From contig JBJCIZ010000868.1 in the NCBI GenBank assembly GCA_051294375.1, positions 1 through 64,000 of the forward strand: 64,000 nucleotides of DNA, given 5' to 3'. This stretch comes from Paraspadella gotoi (lineage: Eukaryota; Chaetognatha). A program made the position numbers and the translations under genes. Each line of letters opens with the position of its first letter. Position 1 is the stretch's first letter. The notes beneath the pieces were generated by a model. It was not told where the DNA came from. It saw nothing but the letters and a program-made list of their open reading frames with translations, and ran no database searches. Positions 21,541 through 33,067 of the stretch are shown piece by piece.

Positions 21541-22034
21541 CGTAGTAAGAAGAAAATGAGGATGCTAAAGCGGCTCGCAAAAAAATCAATAAAAACAAAG
21601 AAAAAGTAACAACCCAACTCAACTAATTGCATGACAATATCATCGCCAAGTAGCTCTTTGTCCCTTTTGTCCTTTGTCTTTTATGTCCTTTTGTCTGTTA
21701 GCTTTGTACTGCTTATACAATTTTGTCATCTCTGCAACATCATCAATATAAACAAACAATAAACTCTAATCACCCTATCACATCATCGCCACCTGCAATG
21801 AAAATTTGTCATCTTGCTTCTATTACTACTATTGTTAGCGTTACTGTTATATGCTATTATTAATTACTGTTATTAATTGAAACATTCTTTGAAATATTAT
21901 ACCACTTCATTGATAGGGAAGCCAGGTTCACTGGGAGTGAATAAATAAGACTGTGAGAGAGTCTTGATTGAAAGCTTGCAGAAACCTGCTATGTTATTAT
22001 CTTGTAAGTGTGATGGAGGCCTTAAACCACCAAA

Positions 22035-22125
22035 GCCTGTCCAAAGTCAGGGACATGATAGCTTATTTATTAAATGAATGGATAATTTTTATATTGCTTG
22101 TACCAATTTCATGCATATATTTTCT
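22035..22125 (+). repeat. Short dispersed repeat shared with 55390-55475
   Basis: Nearly identical 85-90 bp starting 'aaagcctgtccaaagtcagg' at both places, same orientation. At 55.4 kb it begins about 20 bp outside an LTR. Family unknown. The surrounding 21.6-22.8 kb shows CT-rich tracts and no gene. Confidence 0.75.
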
Positions 22126-22884
22126 TTTTTTTCAACCTACCATTGTTCCCCCCTCCCTCTCCCGGACACCTTCTCTCACTCTCCCCTCTCTCCATCACTC
22201 ACACTCTCAGCACAGTTAGGCATTCTCACTACGCACCAGCACGATGACGTCTCACGCCATTCAAGGCCCGAGACGCCATCTTGACGCAAATGAGGAGCCC
22301 AGAATCGAAGGCCGGTAGACTACGCGGGTCTACAGCTCCTCTTCTCTCTCTTTTTCTCCTCCCTCATCATCCTCCTCACGGGGATTCGGGGTCGCGTTCA
22401 AGTTTAGGTGCAGTCTCCTCTCTCTCTCAGACTCTTTCTCTCTCCCCTTTTTTTGGACCTTTTTATATTTTCGGATAGAGTATAGAACCCAGTTATGAAA
22501 TATACTTATTCACCTCCCATTCCCTTCGGTTTCTTCTAGACGTGAGATTTAGTTAGGCCCACAGCCCTCCAGTTAGAGAATGAAAATGGTTATTCAAGAT
22601 CAGAGTTGTTGGGCTAAATCTCCACTTTCTATTCTCCATAGCCAGGCCTCTTGGGCGAGCAAGGCCTAAGCGCTCGCTTGTCACAGGGATGGCTGAACCC
22701 ATTCAAAAGCATGCAAGTTGGGCAACACAAATTTTTTTGGTGGTTATCCATAAGAAATGTATTATTTTCTTTCTCCCAATCTCTCTCTCTCTTCACAATT
22801 GACCATTTCACCTCTTTTCAAAACTAAATTCAATCTGCATTGGAAACTTTTCCCCCTCTCTCTCTCTCTCCCCGTCACAAAGAC

Positions 22885-23290
22885 TATGTTTTTAAGTTAA
22901 ATTTGGGCCATGAAGAAGTAGTTCGAAAAGAAAAACTCTTAGGCATTGACATAGATGAAAAGTTAATGATGGACTGGAATAATCGATGATCTGCTAAAAT
23001 AAATTCAAAAAGCAAAATTTTAATGATAAATCGACTGTCTAAATTTAAAAAAGAACATGATAGTGGAATGAGACTGATTAACACTGTTTATCAAAGCCTG
23101 GTAGTGTCTGTCTTAAACTATTCCAGTCTGGTATGGATTGCAACAAACAAGTATCAATGGGAAAAATTGGAAAAACTGAATTTAAGAGCCTTAAAAACCT
23201 TTTTCAAACTGCCTATGCATACCTCTTCAAAAATTGTGTATGATGCAGCAGGTACAACAGAAAAGGACAGATTGAGAAAAGAGTAATGAA
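22885..23290 (+). pseudogene. LINE-type reverse transcriptase, C-terminal remnant
   Basis: From about 22900 the plus strand reads as the region after the palm of non-LTR retrotransposon reverse transcriptases: 'LGIDIDEKLMMDWN', one in-frame stop near 22987, then 'LINTVYQSLVVSVLNYSSLVW' (written here only as its core 'YQSLVVSVLNYSSLVW') and 'LEKLNLRALKTFFKLP'. This resembles the Jockey/CR1-like thumb pattern 'y.sLv.s.l.Y.s.vW...l..L...q..alr'. The frame ends at TAA 23284-23286 and a further frame continues weakly to about 23450. The rest of the element is not present. Confidence 0.65.
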
Positions 23291-23796
23291 GAGAATATTG
23301 AAGTGACCAAAGGAAATGAAATGTTTGAAAGGACAGTACACAACATAGAGAACGACAAACGGAACACAAACATATTACCAATGAAACTCTGCTATGAGAA
23401 ACTGAAGTCGGACAACATCTGCCCTAGCACATTCTATGGATTTTACTGTCATTGCGAGTCTTGAATTTTTTTCATCCAATATTACTTGTTGATTGGGTTG
23501 GTTCGGTTTCTATTCTTAAGCTGGTTTTGTGATCACGTAATAACGTTTTTAACAGTCTGTAGCTTTTTAAATCTTTTTAGTAATTTTTGATTATTCCTTT
23601 TCTGGTTTTAGTTATCACGGTACTAACAATTTGAAAAGTCTGTACATAGTTTTTAAAACAATCTTAGTTCTCGGTAAAACGAAATGACCTCAGCCACAGT
23701 AAATTGCGCCCCGGTTTAGTCTGTTTCATGTTTCATGTTTCTCCCTCCCCTTCTTAAAATGAAAAATTTGTGAATAATTCACAAAAAATTTTGGCG

Positions 23797-23830
23797 CTGA
23801 AGAAGGCTCAAATTTGAGCCAAAACATGTA
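23797..23830 (+). ncRNA. Degenerate hammerhead-like motif
   Basis: CTGAAGA, then the perfect hairpin GGCTC-AAATTT-GAGCC, then AAAACATGTA. It has the layout of a hammerhead core, but two core bases differ (CTGAAGA for CTGATGA and AAAAC for GAAAC), so it is probably inactive. It lies 500 bp after the LINE remnant. Confidence 0.35.
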
Positions 23831-23879
23831 TGTCTATAATTAAATAAATTGTTGCAAACGTATTCACACTATTCCTTTA

Positions 23880-24700
23880 ATCTATTTATTTATTTTAAGA
23901 AATTAATATCCATGTTATACAGCCTTAAATGAGCCAACAAAATGTTAAACAAAATTGATAGAGGTTTATGAAAATAGTGATAAAACATCTTCTGATCTAA
24001 AATTAATTTTGCTGAGAAAATTTTAATAGTTATTATTATTGTTATCATTATAGTTATTATTAATTGTACTAATATTTAACAGAGTAATTCTTATTAAAAC
24101 GATTTTACCAATCTTTCATGAGAATTTTTTTCATTTTGATAAAAAAAAGAGGACAGATCGGCCGGAGCGATCTACGGAAGGGAGGGAGAGTGGTAATAGG
24201 TAAGGCCTATGGTAAGTCAAGCTAGTAAAGCTTATTATAAGCTGTATAAAGTTTAATGTAGCTTCTAAAAGCTTTTATAAGCTTTAAAAAGGATATTGAC
24301 TGCGTTATGTGGTTCAGTACTTATTTTCCATTTTGCTTAATTTTTAACATTTTTTTATAAAAATACTTATCCTTTAGAATCACTCAATATTTATATAAAC
24401 ATAATTTTTTATTATTTTTATGGATGAAAACGAGTTTAAATTCTTTGTTTTTAACTATATTTTACTTAAACAAGTTTGAGCAAACAATGTCGGATCTGCC
24501 TACGATAATTAATTAATTAATCGATTAATTAATTAATTAATTTAAATATGTAATAATTAATTTTAAATTTATATTCAACTTATCATCATCGATGTCCTTA
24601 AAATTGGGTTAGGACAGTTATTAAATATGTTTTGTTTACATTTCAATTTAAGTAACAAGACAGGGATTTCTAAAGCGAAATCAAAGTGGATTTTATTTCT
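23880..24700. other. AT-rich DNA, no gene seen
   Basis: Low-complexity AT-rich sequence with a 'taattaattaattaat' run at 24505-24545. No coding region or element can be supported. Confidence 0.6.
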
Positions 24701-25309
24701 TCAGAAAATAAACAGTAAACAAACGCGTGTCAATTTCCAGGCAGAGTGAATAATACAGAATTCGGTTCCCTTTTATACAGCCCAAACGGATCAGAGGAAA
24801 GGGGTAAAATTTCCGACCATTTGTTCACTATGGCCGGTGCCATTTGTCTTTCGACCAATGGGAAAGTTTCATTGTATTTCCGGTGGGGCTTCAATAGATC
24901 CGTTGATTCCGATTTCGATTCTGGAGTCCTTGATTCCTCTGCGATGAAGCTTTATCACACACTTTCCTACCCACACACAAAATTTCATTCCAATCCAACC
25001 AGCCAATCACGAGTTATTGGAGCTTTTTGCTAAGGTGGGACGGATGGAACGGATTGATTGACTGATTAATTAATTATTGATAATTAATTGACTAATTGAT
25101 TAATTAACTGATTAATTATTGATTTATGTAATACATTCCTGCATATACATTTAATATAAAGGAAAAAGAATCATAATCATTAGTGAAACAGTTTTGTTTT
25201 TTTTCCATTTAAACTCATTTCCACTCAAAGAGATCTCATCGAAACTGGTTTCCTGTTCGAATCACACACTTTTCTACTCACCATACAAAATTCCAGGACA
25301 ATCGATAAT

Positions 25310-25690
25310 TAAGTGGCAATAAGCTAACTTGGTCAACTTGCATAATTTATAAACTTGCATAATTGGTCAACTGACAAATCTTGGTTAACTGACATAATTG
25401 GTCTACTGACTAATTTGTCAACTGACATAAATTTGGTCAAACTGACATATATTTGATCAATTAAGATAATTGATTCACTTAAGATAATTTGGTCAACCGG
25501 ATAATTTGGTCAACTCGCATAATTTTATCAACTGGCCTAATATTGTCACTGGCAAATTTGGTCAACAGGCATAATTTGGGTCAAACTTGCAGAACTTGAT
25601 CAACTTGCAGAATTTGGTCAACTGGAATAATTGGTCAACTTTAAGAATTTGGTCAACTGGCATATTTTGTCAATTCGGCATAATTTGGTC
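25310..25690. repeat. Minisatellite, 'aatttggtcaactggcat'
   Basis: About twenty imperfect units of 17-20 bp, followed by (ATCA)n at 25690-25742 and a short (GA)n. Confidence 0.85.
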
Positions 25691-25694
25691 AATC

Positions 25695-25727
<33 letters not shown>

Positions 25728-26274
25728 CAATCAATCAATCAGAGAGAGATAGAGAGAGAGAAACTTTAAGAAATTCAAATAAAATGTGTCTTTTGGTTTT
25801 CTAAATTTGAACTTTTTTCCACTCCTACGATTTCCATTCAAAAAATTTATATCCAGCTTTATCACATACTTTTCTACCCACAACAAAATCTCAATTTCGA
25901 TTTATCTTTCCAATTTTTAATAAACATAATAATTATGAGTAAATTTAAGTAAAAATACTTCAAGTTTAATATGACTTTTTTTCCATTTTAACTCATTTCC
26001 ACTCGCAACGATTCCATCGAAACTTTATATCCAGCTCAAACACACACTTCCTACCATCATCCAAAATTTCAAGTCAATTGCCCTATCCCTCATGAGCAAT
26101 TGGCGTTCAAATAGTGAAATATATTTTTTTGTTTTTTCCATTTAAACCAAGTTTCCACTCGCACTTTCCCTCGAAACTTAATATCCATCTCAAATCACAC
26201 AGTTTCCTACCCACACACAAAATTTCATACCAAATCCATCCATCCAATTCACGAGTAATTGGAGTTTTTGCTAA

Positions 26275-26332
26275 GGTGGTGGACGGACGGACGACGCGAC
26301 GGACGGACGCCACGGACGGACGGACGGACATC
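26275..26332. repeat. GGAC tetranucleotide repeat
   Basis: (GGAC)n with interruptions; the complementary (GTCC)n lies at 31730-31760 in the inverted copy of the host repeat. Confidence 0.8.
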
Positions 26333-26569
26333 GTTTTTTTTGCATAATTATCATAATTCGATGTTCTGACATGATATAAAGTGTTTGCCCGACAATATTG
26401 AGGGGGCGGACCGACGGGACACGACAAAGTGAATTATAGAGTCTGGATCTGCTGATAAGCAGACCCGACTAAAAAGTGAATTTAACAAGCTTTCTTTGAT
26501 ATCAAATTTTGCTATTTTTTAAAAATTTTTTGCATCAAATTGCTTCATAAAATCGATAGAACGGGAAAA

Positions 26570-27100
26570 TTGAGTGAACGAATTTTTTAATTTTTTTTAT
26601 CAAATACAAAAAATTAAGGGGAAACGAGATCATATATCATATCTTGTATTTATGCTCCGCGCTAATCCACAGCCTTTCACTCCTCACTTAAGGTGGATCT
26701 CTGAGCTTGACACGGGGTCATCATGCACACATAGCAGATGGAGAAACAGAGACTGGGGCTAAGAAGAACGCACGACCAGTTCTCAATGACACGAGAAGGT
26801 CTAGCAATTGGAGGGGGGGTAACATCGCAGGAAATGGACCAGTAGATGGATCTTATAGACTAAATGGTTTGCCTCCCTTGGCTTTTCCGTCTTTTCTTCT
26901 GATTGACCAATCAGAGAGAAGGCTTCTCTCAGGAAACCGACAGCAGGGAAGGAGAGGGAACTAGATCACTCTTCAACTTACCTTCAAGAACTCAACATCA
27001 AATTCTATTTTATTGTATTTGTTTACTGTCTGTTTATTCTGCATAATCTCCATCAATAATCGTTATCTCCTCATGTGCTTAAACCACGCCTACTTCTTTA
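26570..27100. other. Unassigned stretch, no convincing gene
   Basis: Two overlapping open frames (26574-26762 and 26707-26964) with no motif and no support from composition. The segment 26690-26960 is more GC-rich than its surroundings and could belong to a retroelement leader. Confidence 0.4.
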
Positions 27101-27129
27101 GTTGCAGCGATAAAAAATGTTTCAAAAAA

Positions 27130-28116
27130 AATCTTAAAAGCATAAGGATCGAGCCGCTTCGATGGTAACCAATATTGAATACGATGATAACCAAATATTG
27201 ATGCGATGATAACCAAATATTGACGCGATGATAACCAATAATTGATGCGATGATAACAAAATGACTGATGTGATGATAATCAAATGAATTGATGCGATGA
27301 TAGTCATTTATTTGATATGATGATAATCATTCATTGATACGAATGATAGTCATTCATTGATGCGATGATAGTAATTCATTGACGCGATAAATCATTCATC
27401 GTAAATAAAACAAACAAATGCGTGTATGAGTGAAAGAGAGAGAGAGAGAGAGAGAGAAGAGGAGAAAGAGAGAGAGAGAGAGGCTGGACAGTTTTCCCTC
27501 CAACGAAAACGCATTATTAGGTCTCTCTCGTTTATATAAAGAATAATCAGAATTTTTAGGAAAAAAATCCACGAAAATCTCGGATGTAAATTTGGGATTT
27601 TGTATTGAGAAAAAAGCGCGGAATAAATGGCGATAAAAAGTTTTTAGAAGGAAAAAAAAGAGAAAGAGAGAGAGAGAGAGAACAGAGAGAGATAGAGAGA
27701 GAGAGAGGGAGAGAGAGAAAGAGAGAGAGAGAGAAAAAGAAGCCATATAAAGAAATTTTTTGTACATTGAAAAATTATAATCCCTATTAACAAATATATA
27801 TAGTTGAAAATACTCAGTTAACGACTATGATATTTTTTGACTTCCAAATATTGTGTTTTTTTTCCTTTCTGTTTCGTTGTGATTTGATTTAGAACTTCCA
27901 AATAATATAATAATATTGCGTTATCGCGTTATTAGGTCATGTTCCCTTGACATTGTTTACTCGTTGCCTCGCAACGGCCCCTAAATCCAGGTAAAGAAGA
28001 AAAAAGCGCGGAATAAATGGCAATAATAAAAGTTTTTAGAAGCGAAAAAAATAATCAAGAATTTTCAAAAAACGAACGATGCACGCAAGAGAATCGTAAA
28101 GAGAGAAAGAGACAGA

Positions 28117-28159
<43 letters not shown>

Positions 28160-28573
28160 CGAAGCTTAACAGACGCTGCATAGGCGGAACTCGTTTACTC
28201 GTCCGCCAAATTAAAAATTAGTTACTATATACTAATTTGACATTGCAGTAAGTACTATAATTTCAATTAGCATATTGCAGTAAATTATAATGAAGTGAAA
28301 TTCAAACAAAAAATACTTGAATCGATATGAAACAGAAGAAAAATGGACACACATTTCAACTTCATCACTGCCTCACTAATGAACTGCTTGATAAATAGAT
28401 ACATTGTTTGGTAGTTTAAACCATAAACCGGCAAAAATAGGCAGTAAAAAAATGATCGGCATATAGCATACAATCCGGCATATTCAAATTGTGAAAAAAA
28501 ATTTAATAATCATTCATTGACGAGATGAATCATTCATCGTAAATAAAACAAACAAATGCGTGTAGAATGAAAT

Positions 28574-28604
<31 letters not shown>

Positions 28605-28761
28605 CACGAGAAAGAGAGAGAGAGGCTGGTCAGTTTTTACTCTCGTTGTATAAAAGAATAATCAGAATTTTAGAGAAAAAAATCCACCGAAAATCTCGGA
28701 TGTAAATTTGGGATTTTGTAATTGAGAAAAAAACGCGGAATAAATGGCGGAATAAAGAGAA

Positions 28762-28802
<41 letters not shown>

Positions 28803-29836
28803 TAGAGAGAAGCTGGACCGCCCTGCAGAGCTGAACTCGTTTTTCGAACGTATCTGAGTAGGGACGAACTCTTTTCCTTTCTAATATTTTTTTTACTTAT
28901 CAAACAAAATTTTAGGTCCTCATCTTAAAAAAGTTTTAATCTTGAATGAAATTTTAGATTGTTCTTTTTTTTAAAGAAGAAACCAGACCGAGGTCAAATT
29001 TCATATTTGCATATTTAACTAATTTATAAATATTTATCCCAACTCAAATAATTATTATTTTAAAAAAGGATAAAAAATGATTAATAATATACACTAAAAA
29101 AAATTTACAAATTTTAAAATTGTAAAAATTATTAGAATAACAAAAAAAGTAATGTTTAATTTGACTATATTCTCTCTCTCAACTCCTATTTTAGATATAA
29201 TTTGCCAATAGTGGGCCGACCGGTCCAAAGTTACAGTAATAAACAAAAACAAAAAAAATTTTTAGTTTAAAAAATTATATATGCAATTAAATTAATCTGC
29301 GCAATTGCCGGACATATAGCAGGTATATGTATAGCAGAAAGCTGATGTATATGTGACATTGCCTGCATTATAAGTTTTTTTTCCTTTTTTCGAAAAATGA
29401 ATCCACGAAAAATCTCGGATGTAAATTTGGGGATTTTGTATAGAGAAAAAAAATAAAATGGCGATAATAAAAGTTTTTAGAAGGAAAAAAAATAATAAGA
29501 ATTTTTCCACAAAACGAACGATCGTACATAGAGAGAGAGACAGAGAGAGACAGAGAGAGAGAGAGAAAAGAAGCTGAACAGAGCCGGAACTCGTTTACTC
29601 GTTTACTCGTCGCCTGGTGAAAAAAAAAGTGACTAAAAAATCTTTTTTTTGTTAAAAAAAAAAAAAAAAAAAAGAGAGAGAGAGAAGAGAGAGAGAAAGA
29701 GAGAAAGAGAGAGAGAGAGAGAGAGCCGGAACTCGTTTAATCGTTTACTCATCGCGCAGTTGACTAAAAATTATTTTTGTAAAAAAAAAAAGAGATAGAA
29801 AGAGAGAAAGAGAGAGAGAGACAGATAGGAAGAAAG

Positions 29837-29876
<40 letters not shown>

Positions 29877-30680
29877 AAGTTTTCCCGCCAACGATACGCA
29901 ATATTAGGTCACTCTTGTTTATATCGGCGTGATCTCGGTCAAGTTGATTTTTTTTTATACACGTAACGTTTCCGTTGCCATCAAAACGCGTTATTAGGTC
30001 ATGTTCCTCGACATTGTTTACTCGTTTGCCCCCCGCAACGGCCACGAAATCCAGGTCAAGTAAGTTATTCTTCACATTTTCTCACAAAAATCCACGAAAA
30101 TCTCAGATGTAAATTTGGGATTTTGGTATTGAGAAAGAAGCGCGGAATAAATGGCGATAATAAAAGTTTTTAGAAGGAAAGAAATAATAAAGAAATTTTT
30201 AAAAAAAAACGGTGGTAAAAAAAAGTGAATAATTTGTTTTTTGTAAAAAAAAAGAAAAGAGAGAGAGAGAGAGAGAGGGGGAGGGAGGGGAGGGAGACGG
30301 AGGGAGAGAGAGAGAGAGCCTGAACTCGTTTTTTTAAAACGATTCAGAAAGGCAGCGCCTGATCAAATATATATGTTTTTAGAAAGAAAAAAATAATCAG
30401 ATTTTTTCAAAAAACGAACGATCACGCAAGAGATCGTACAGAGAGAGACAGACGCACACAAAGAGAGACAGAGAGAGACTGAACTCGTTTTAAACGATTC
30501 AGAAAAGGCAGCGCCTGAAAAAAATATATATATAATTAAAAAATAAATAAAAGAAAGGCAAAAAATGTTACAAATGGTTTACAACTGGAAATTTTTCCAA
30601 TTTTTTCCAATCGCAGCTTGTAAAAGATTTTATTCTTATTTGTATTCAAATTAAGATATAGCTTCTCATTAAATATATAT
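27130..30680. repeat. Right arm of large inverted repeat, (GA)n-rich
   Basis: Reverse complement of 18360-20640 but longer, because the inner unit is amplified. At least five copies of a unit containing 'gcggaataaatggcgataat' and 'ctcggatgtaaatttgggat' (27550-27650, 28000-28045, 28670-28760, 29400-29490, 30090-30185), each bordered by (GA)n. The arm ends with 'caatcgcagcttgtaaaaga' near 30610, matching 18767-18800. No genes. Confidence 0.75.
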
Positions 30681-30887
30681 TATATATTAAATATAATGTA
30701 ATTTTTGATAATGTTCAACTCAAAATATAAGGAAAATATTTATTGTAGTTAATAGTTATACCACCGCACAAATAATTATTATTGTGACATATCTCAAATA
30801 ATTTTTTTGTTCCCAAGAGCTCCATTCTAAGTCCTACATGGCTATTACAATTACTTTTTTTGTCATTTTTTGACTGAATAATTAAAC

Positions 30888-31240
30888 CTGTAAAATCCGA
30901 CAGGGCATAAAGTACAGTTGCTTTGACCCTTGTATTTTTGGTATTGTCCAGCTGGGCAGGAAGAGCAGATTTTTGCTCCAGATGATGAATAACTGCCTGG
31001 AAGACAACGTAAACACCTCACAGACCCAGGTAATGACTGATATTCACCTATTTTGCACTTTTCACATCCAACTTTTGAGTTAATTAGTTTGTAACCTGGT
31101 TTGCATAGTATACATTTAGATGAAGCAGGCTTATTAGAATATGACCCCTTGGGGCATGGTGTGCAAGGTCCATAATGACTAGTAGAACTTGTATATGTTC
31201 CAACAGGACAGTCTACACAAATTGTTGCCCCAACATCATT
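30888..31240 (-). CDS. Exon of host cysteine-rich GCC2/GCC3 (EGF-like) protein
   Basis: The minus strand is open for 353 nt between a strong acceptor (polypyrimidine tract then AAG at 31243-31241) and a GT donor at 30887. It encodes about 117 residues with regularly spaced cysteines in the pattern 'CxxCPxGxY': for example 'CVDCPVGTYTSS', 'CTPCPKGSYSN', 'CLRCLPGSYSSSGA', 'CSSCPAGQYQ', 'CTLCPVGFY'. This is the GCC2/GCC3 or ephrin-receptor-like cysteine-rich repeat of large extracellular proteins (multi-EGF, SVEP1-like and similar). It has no ATG, which is expected for an internal exon. Phase 0 at the start fits the exon at 56629-56856. The low GC and normal codon use look like host sequence. 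Confidence 0.8.
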
Positions 31241-31499
31241 CTTAAAAAAAAAGAAATATTAATTGTAAAAAAATTATAAAAAAATTGGCATTACTCTTTT
31301 TTATAAACTAAATTAACAATTTGTGCATATAATGTTGCATAAACTCACTGCTGATATTAGTAGAACTAATCTCTGATGAAAGAAGCCAGCTCGTCAGCAT
31401 ATCCCGACTCTATAATTCACTTTGTCGGTCCGTCGGTCCGCCCCCTCAATATTGTCGGGCACTAACTTATATCATGTCAGAACATCGAATGATAAATTA

Positions 31500-31708
31500 A
31501 GCATTGTGATTAAACTTTCTTTCGTTGTGTTTTGATATATTTGAAATTAAAGACGAAGTCTTTATACATCAACAATTTTATTTTTATTGTTCAGACAAGT
31601 TTCGGCTTTCATTAAAGCACCGATGAAGGCTTGAATGAAAGCCGAAACTTGTCTGAACAATAAAAATAAAATCGTTGATGTATCAAGACTTCGTCTTTAA
31701 TTTCAAAA
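31500..31708 (+). mobile_element. Small hammerhead-bearing inverted-repeat insertion
   Basis: 209 bp inserted in a known repeat, flanked by the 8-bp direct repeat ATAAATTA (31492-31499 and 31709-31716). The uninterrupted site is present at 26345-26351 (TAATTAT on the plus strand). The insert consists of two arms of about 70 bp in inverted orientation (31540-31610 and 31637-31707) around an asymmetric centre that holds a hammerhead core. Such hammerheads are known from Penelope-like elements and retrozymes; this insert carries no coding sequence and is presumably non-autonomous. Confidence 0.7.
31620..31653 (+). ncRNA. Hammerhead ribozyme motif
   Basis: CCGATGA (one mismatch to CTGATGA), stem II GGCTT-gaatga-AAGCC, GAAA, then ACTTGT with the cleavage-type triplet GTC at 31651-31653. 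The very short stem III is the form known from Penelope-like and retrozyme hammerheads, which are thought to act as dimers. Confidence 0.55.
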
Positions 31709-32259
31709 ATAAATTATGCAAAAAAATGATGTCCGTCCGTCTGTCTGTCCGTCCGTTCCGACCGGTTGTGTATCTAATTTCTATTAAATATGGTTCTGAT
31801 CATATTTTGAAAGTTTTTTGAAAATCTGAATCTAGATTCAGGCACAATTCATAACCTATCACTAACCCAACACCTCCTATAATCATTAATAACTTATGAT
31901 AGCTGAAAAAGAAATACATCGAATAATAAATATCATAGGATTAAGCTCTCATCGCAGGAGTATCAAGCCACCAGAATCAAATCGGATCGGAGGCTCGGTC
32001 AAAATGGAATCGCCGAATCCTGATTGGTAATGGTTAAGCATGAACCGGAATCGACCAATCAGCTAGCAGAATCATTGGAACTGTAAATTTTACCCACGTC
32101 GCCGATCCTCTTCCCAAGATAAAAACAGACTTAGCATGTTCTAGTTTCAGTAGCATTGATCATGACTCCTGCGCGTGTCTCACCGTCACCTTTATTCTCA
32201 GAATAAAAATTCATCTTGATTTCGTCCATAGAAATCCATGAGTTTTTCCTTAAATGATA

Positions 32260-32640
32260 CACTGCGCCATGCTAACTTTCATCGTGTCTTACATAGGGAT
32301 CGTTCATACCAAATTTCAATAAATTTGGTCTAATAGTTTTCTCGGAACGAGTTCTGGTAACAAAAAAGGGGTCTATGGCAACAGCCGGGTTGCCTGTGAT
32401 GCCCATTGGCATGGGGCATCTCACTGTTGGCTTTGGGGGCTTCCGACCCTCAGTGACGCCTCCAGTCACTGGCGCGGTTACCCTACAACGGTCTCGCTTT
32501 GCCAACGCAGAGGGAAGTCGTTAGAACTGTGGATGGAACACTACGCCTGGGATGGTGTGGTCCCCCTCTGAGCCAACGGATTTGGCTGAAGGATGGTGGA
32601 CGTGAGGCGGTGTGAATACACCGCCACAGGTCCCTAATTT
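32260..32640. other. GC-rich unassigned stretch
   Basis: About 380 bp of more GC-rich DNA with an open minus-strand frame (32505-32272) that has no motif I recognise. 'accaaatttcaataaatttg' is a palindrome. It may be part of a dispersed repeat. Confidence 0.35.
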
Positions 32641-32810
32641 TATAATTTGAAGCCTTCTGGATTTATCTCAAGTCTCGCAAAATTACGACTCAGACCAGCA
32701 AGATAACCAGAAGACGATTTGGCTGAACGCATGTTAACATTAATGAATTTTTGTTTCCCCCAAAAAATTAAAAGCAAACCTACAGCTTTATATAATATAA
32801 TCTGAACGTA

Positions 32811-33020
32811 TGGACGACACAAGTTTCAGAGTAAGAATGATTTATTCTTCAACATGGTTAATAACAATAACAGTTAAAAGCTCAGATGCTAAGTCTATAA
32901 CAATGGATATTTACAGGGTCAAAGTTTGACCATAAGGGGAAGAGCAATACAATCGAGGGTAAGGTTGAAATAAGGTCAAATGGTTTGGCCGAGGTTGCGT
33001 GTTGTAATTGTTCGTCCACA
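32811..33020 (-). repeat. 3' LTR of gypsy 1
   Basis: 210 bp, plus-strand ends 'tggacgacac' and 'ttcgtccaca', so the element-sense LTR begins TGTGGACGAA and ends CGTCCA. Near-identical to 39502-39714, which implies recent insertion. Confidence 0.9.
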
Positions 33021-33067
33021 CATCCCCCCACCAAGGCTTCAACCAGGTGGGGAGAAGGCTTGAGAAG

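Larger units (their letters stand above)
24860..26350 (+). repeat. Dispersed repeat in tandem pieces (about five copies)
   Basis: Segments at about 24920-25050, 25200-25300, 25800-25900, 25975-26105 and 26130-26350 share 'cctacccacacacaaaattt', 'atttccactcgcaacgattc' and 'ggagtttttgctaaggtgg'. The last copy ends in (GGAC)n and continues as the unit that recurs inverted at 31390-31760. Apparent ORFs here are repeat-derived. Confidence 0.7.
31390..31765 (-). repeat. Inverted copy of the 26.3-kb repeat, interrupted
   Basis: 31400-31499 and 31717-31765 together are the reverse complement of about 26300-26450 ('gtcggtccgccccctcaata', 'tatcatgtcagaacatcgaa', then (GTCC)n). They are split by the 209-bp insertion at 31500-31708. 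Confidence 0.8.
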
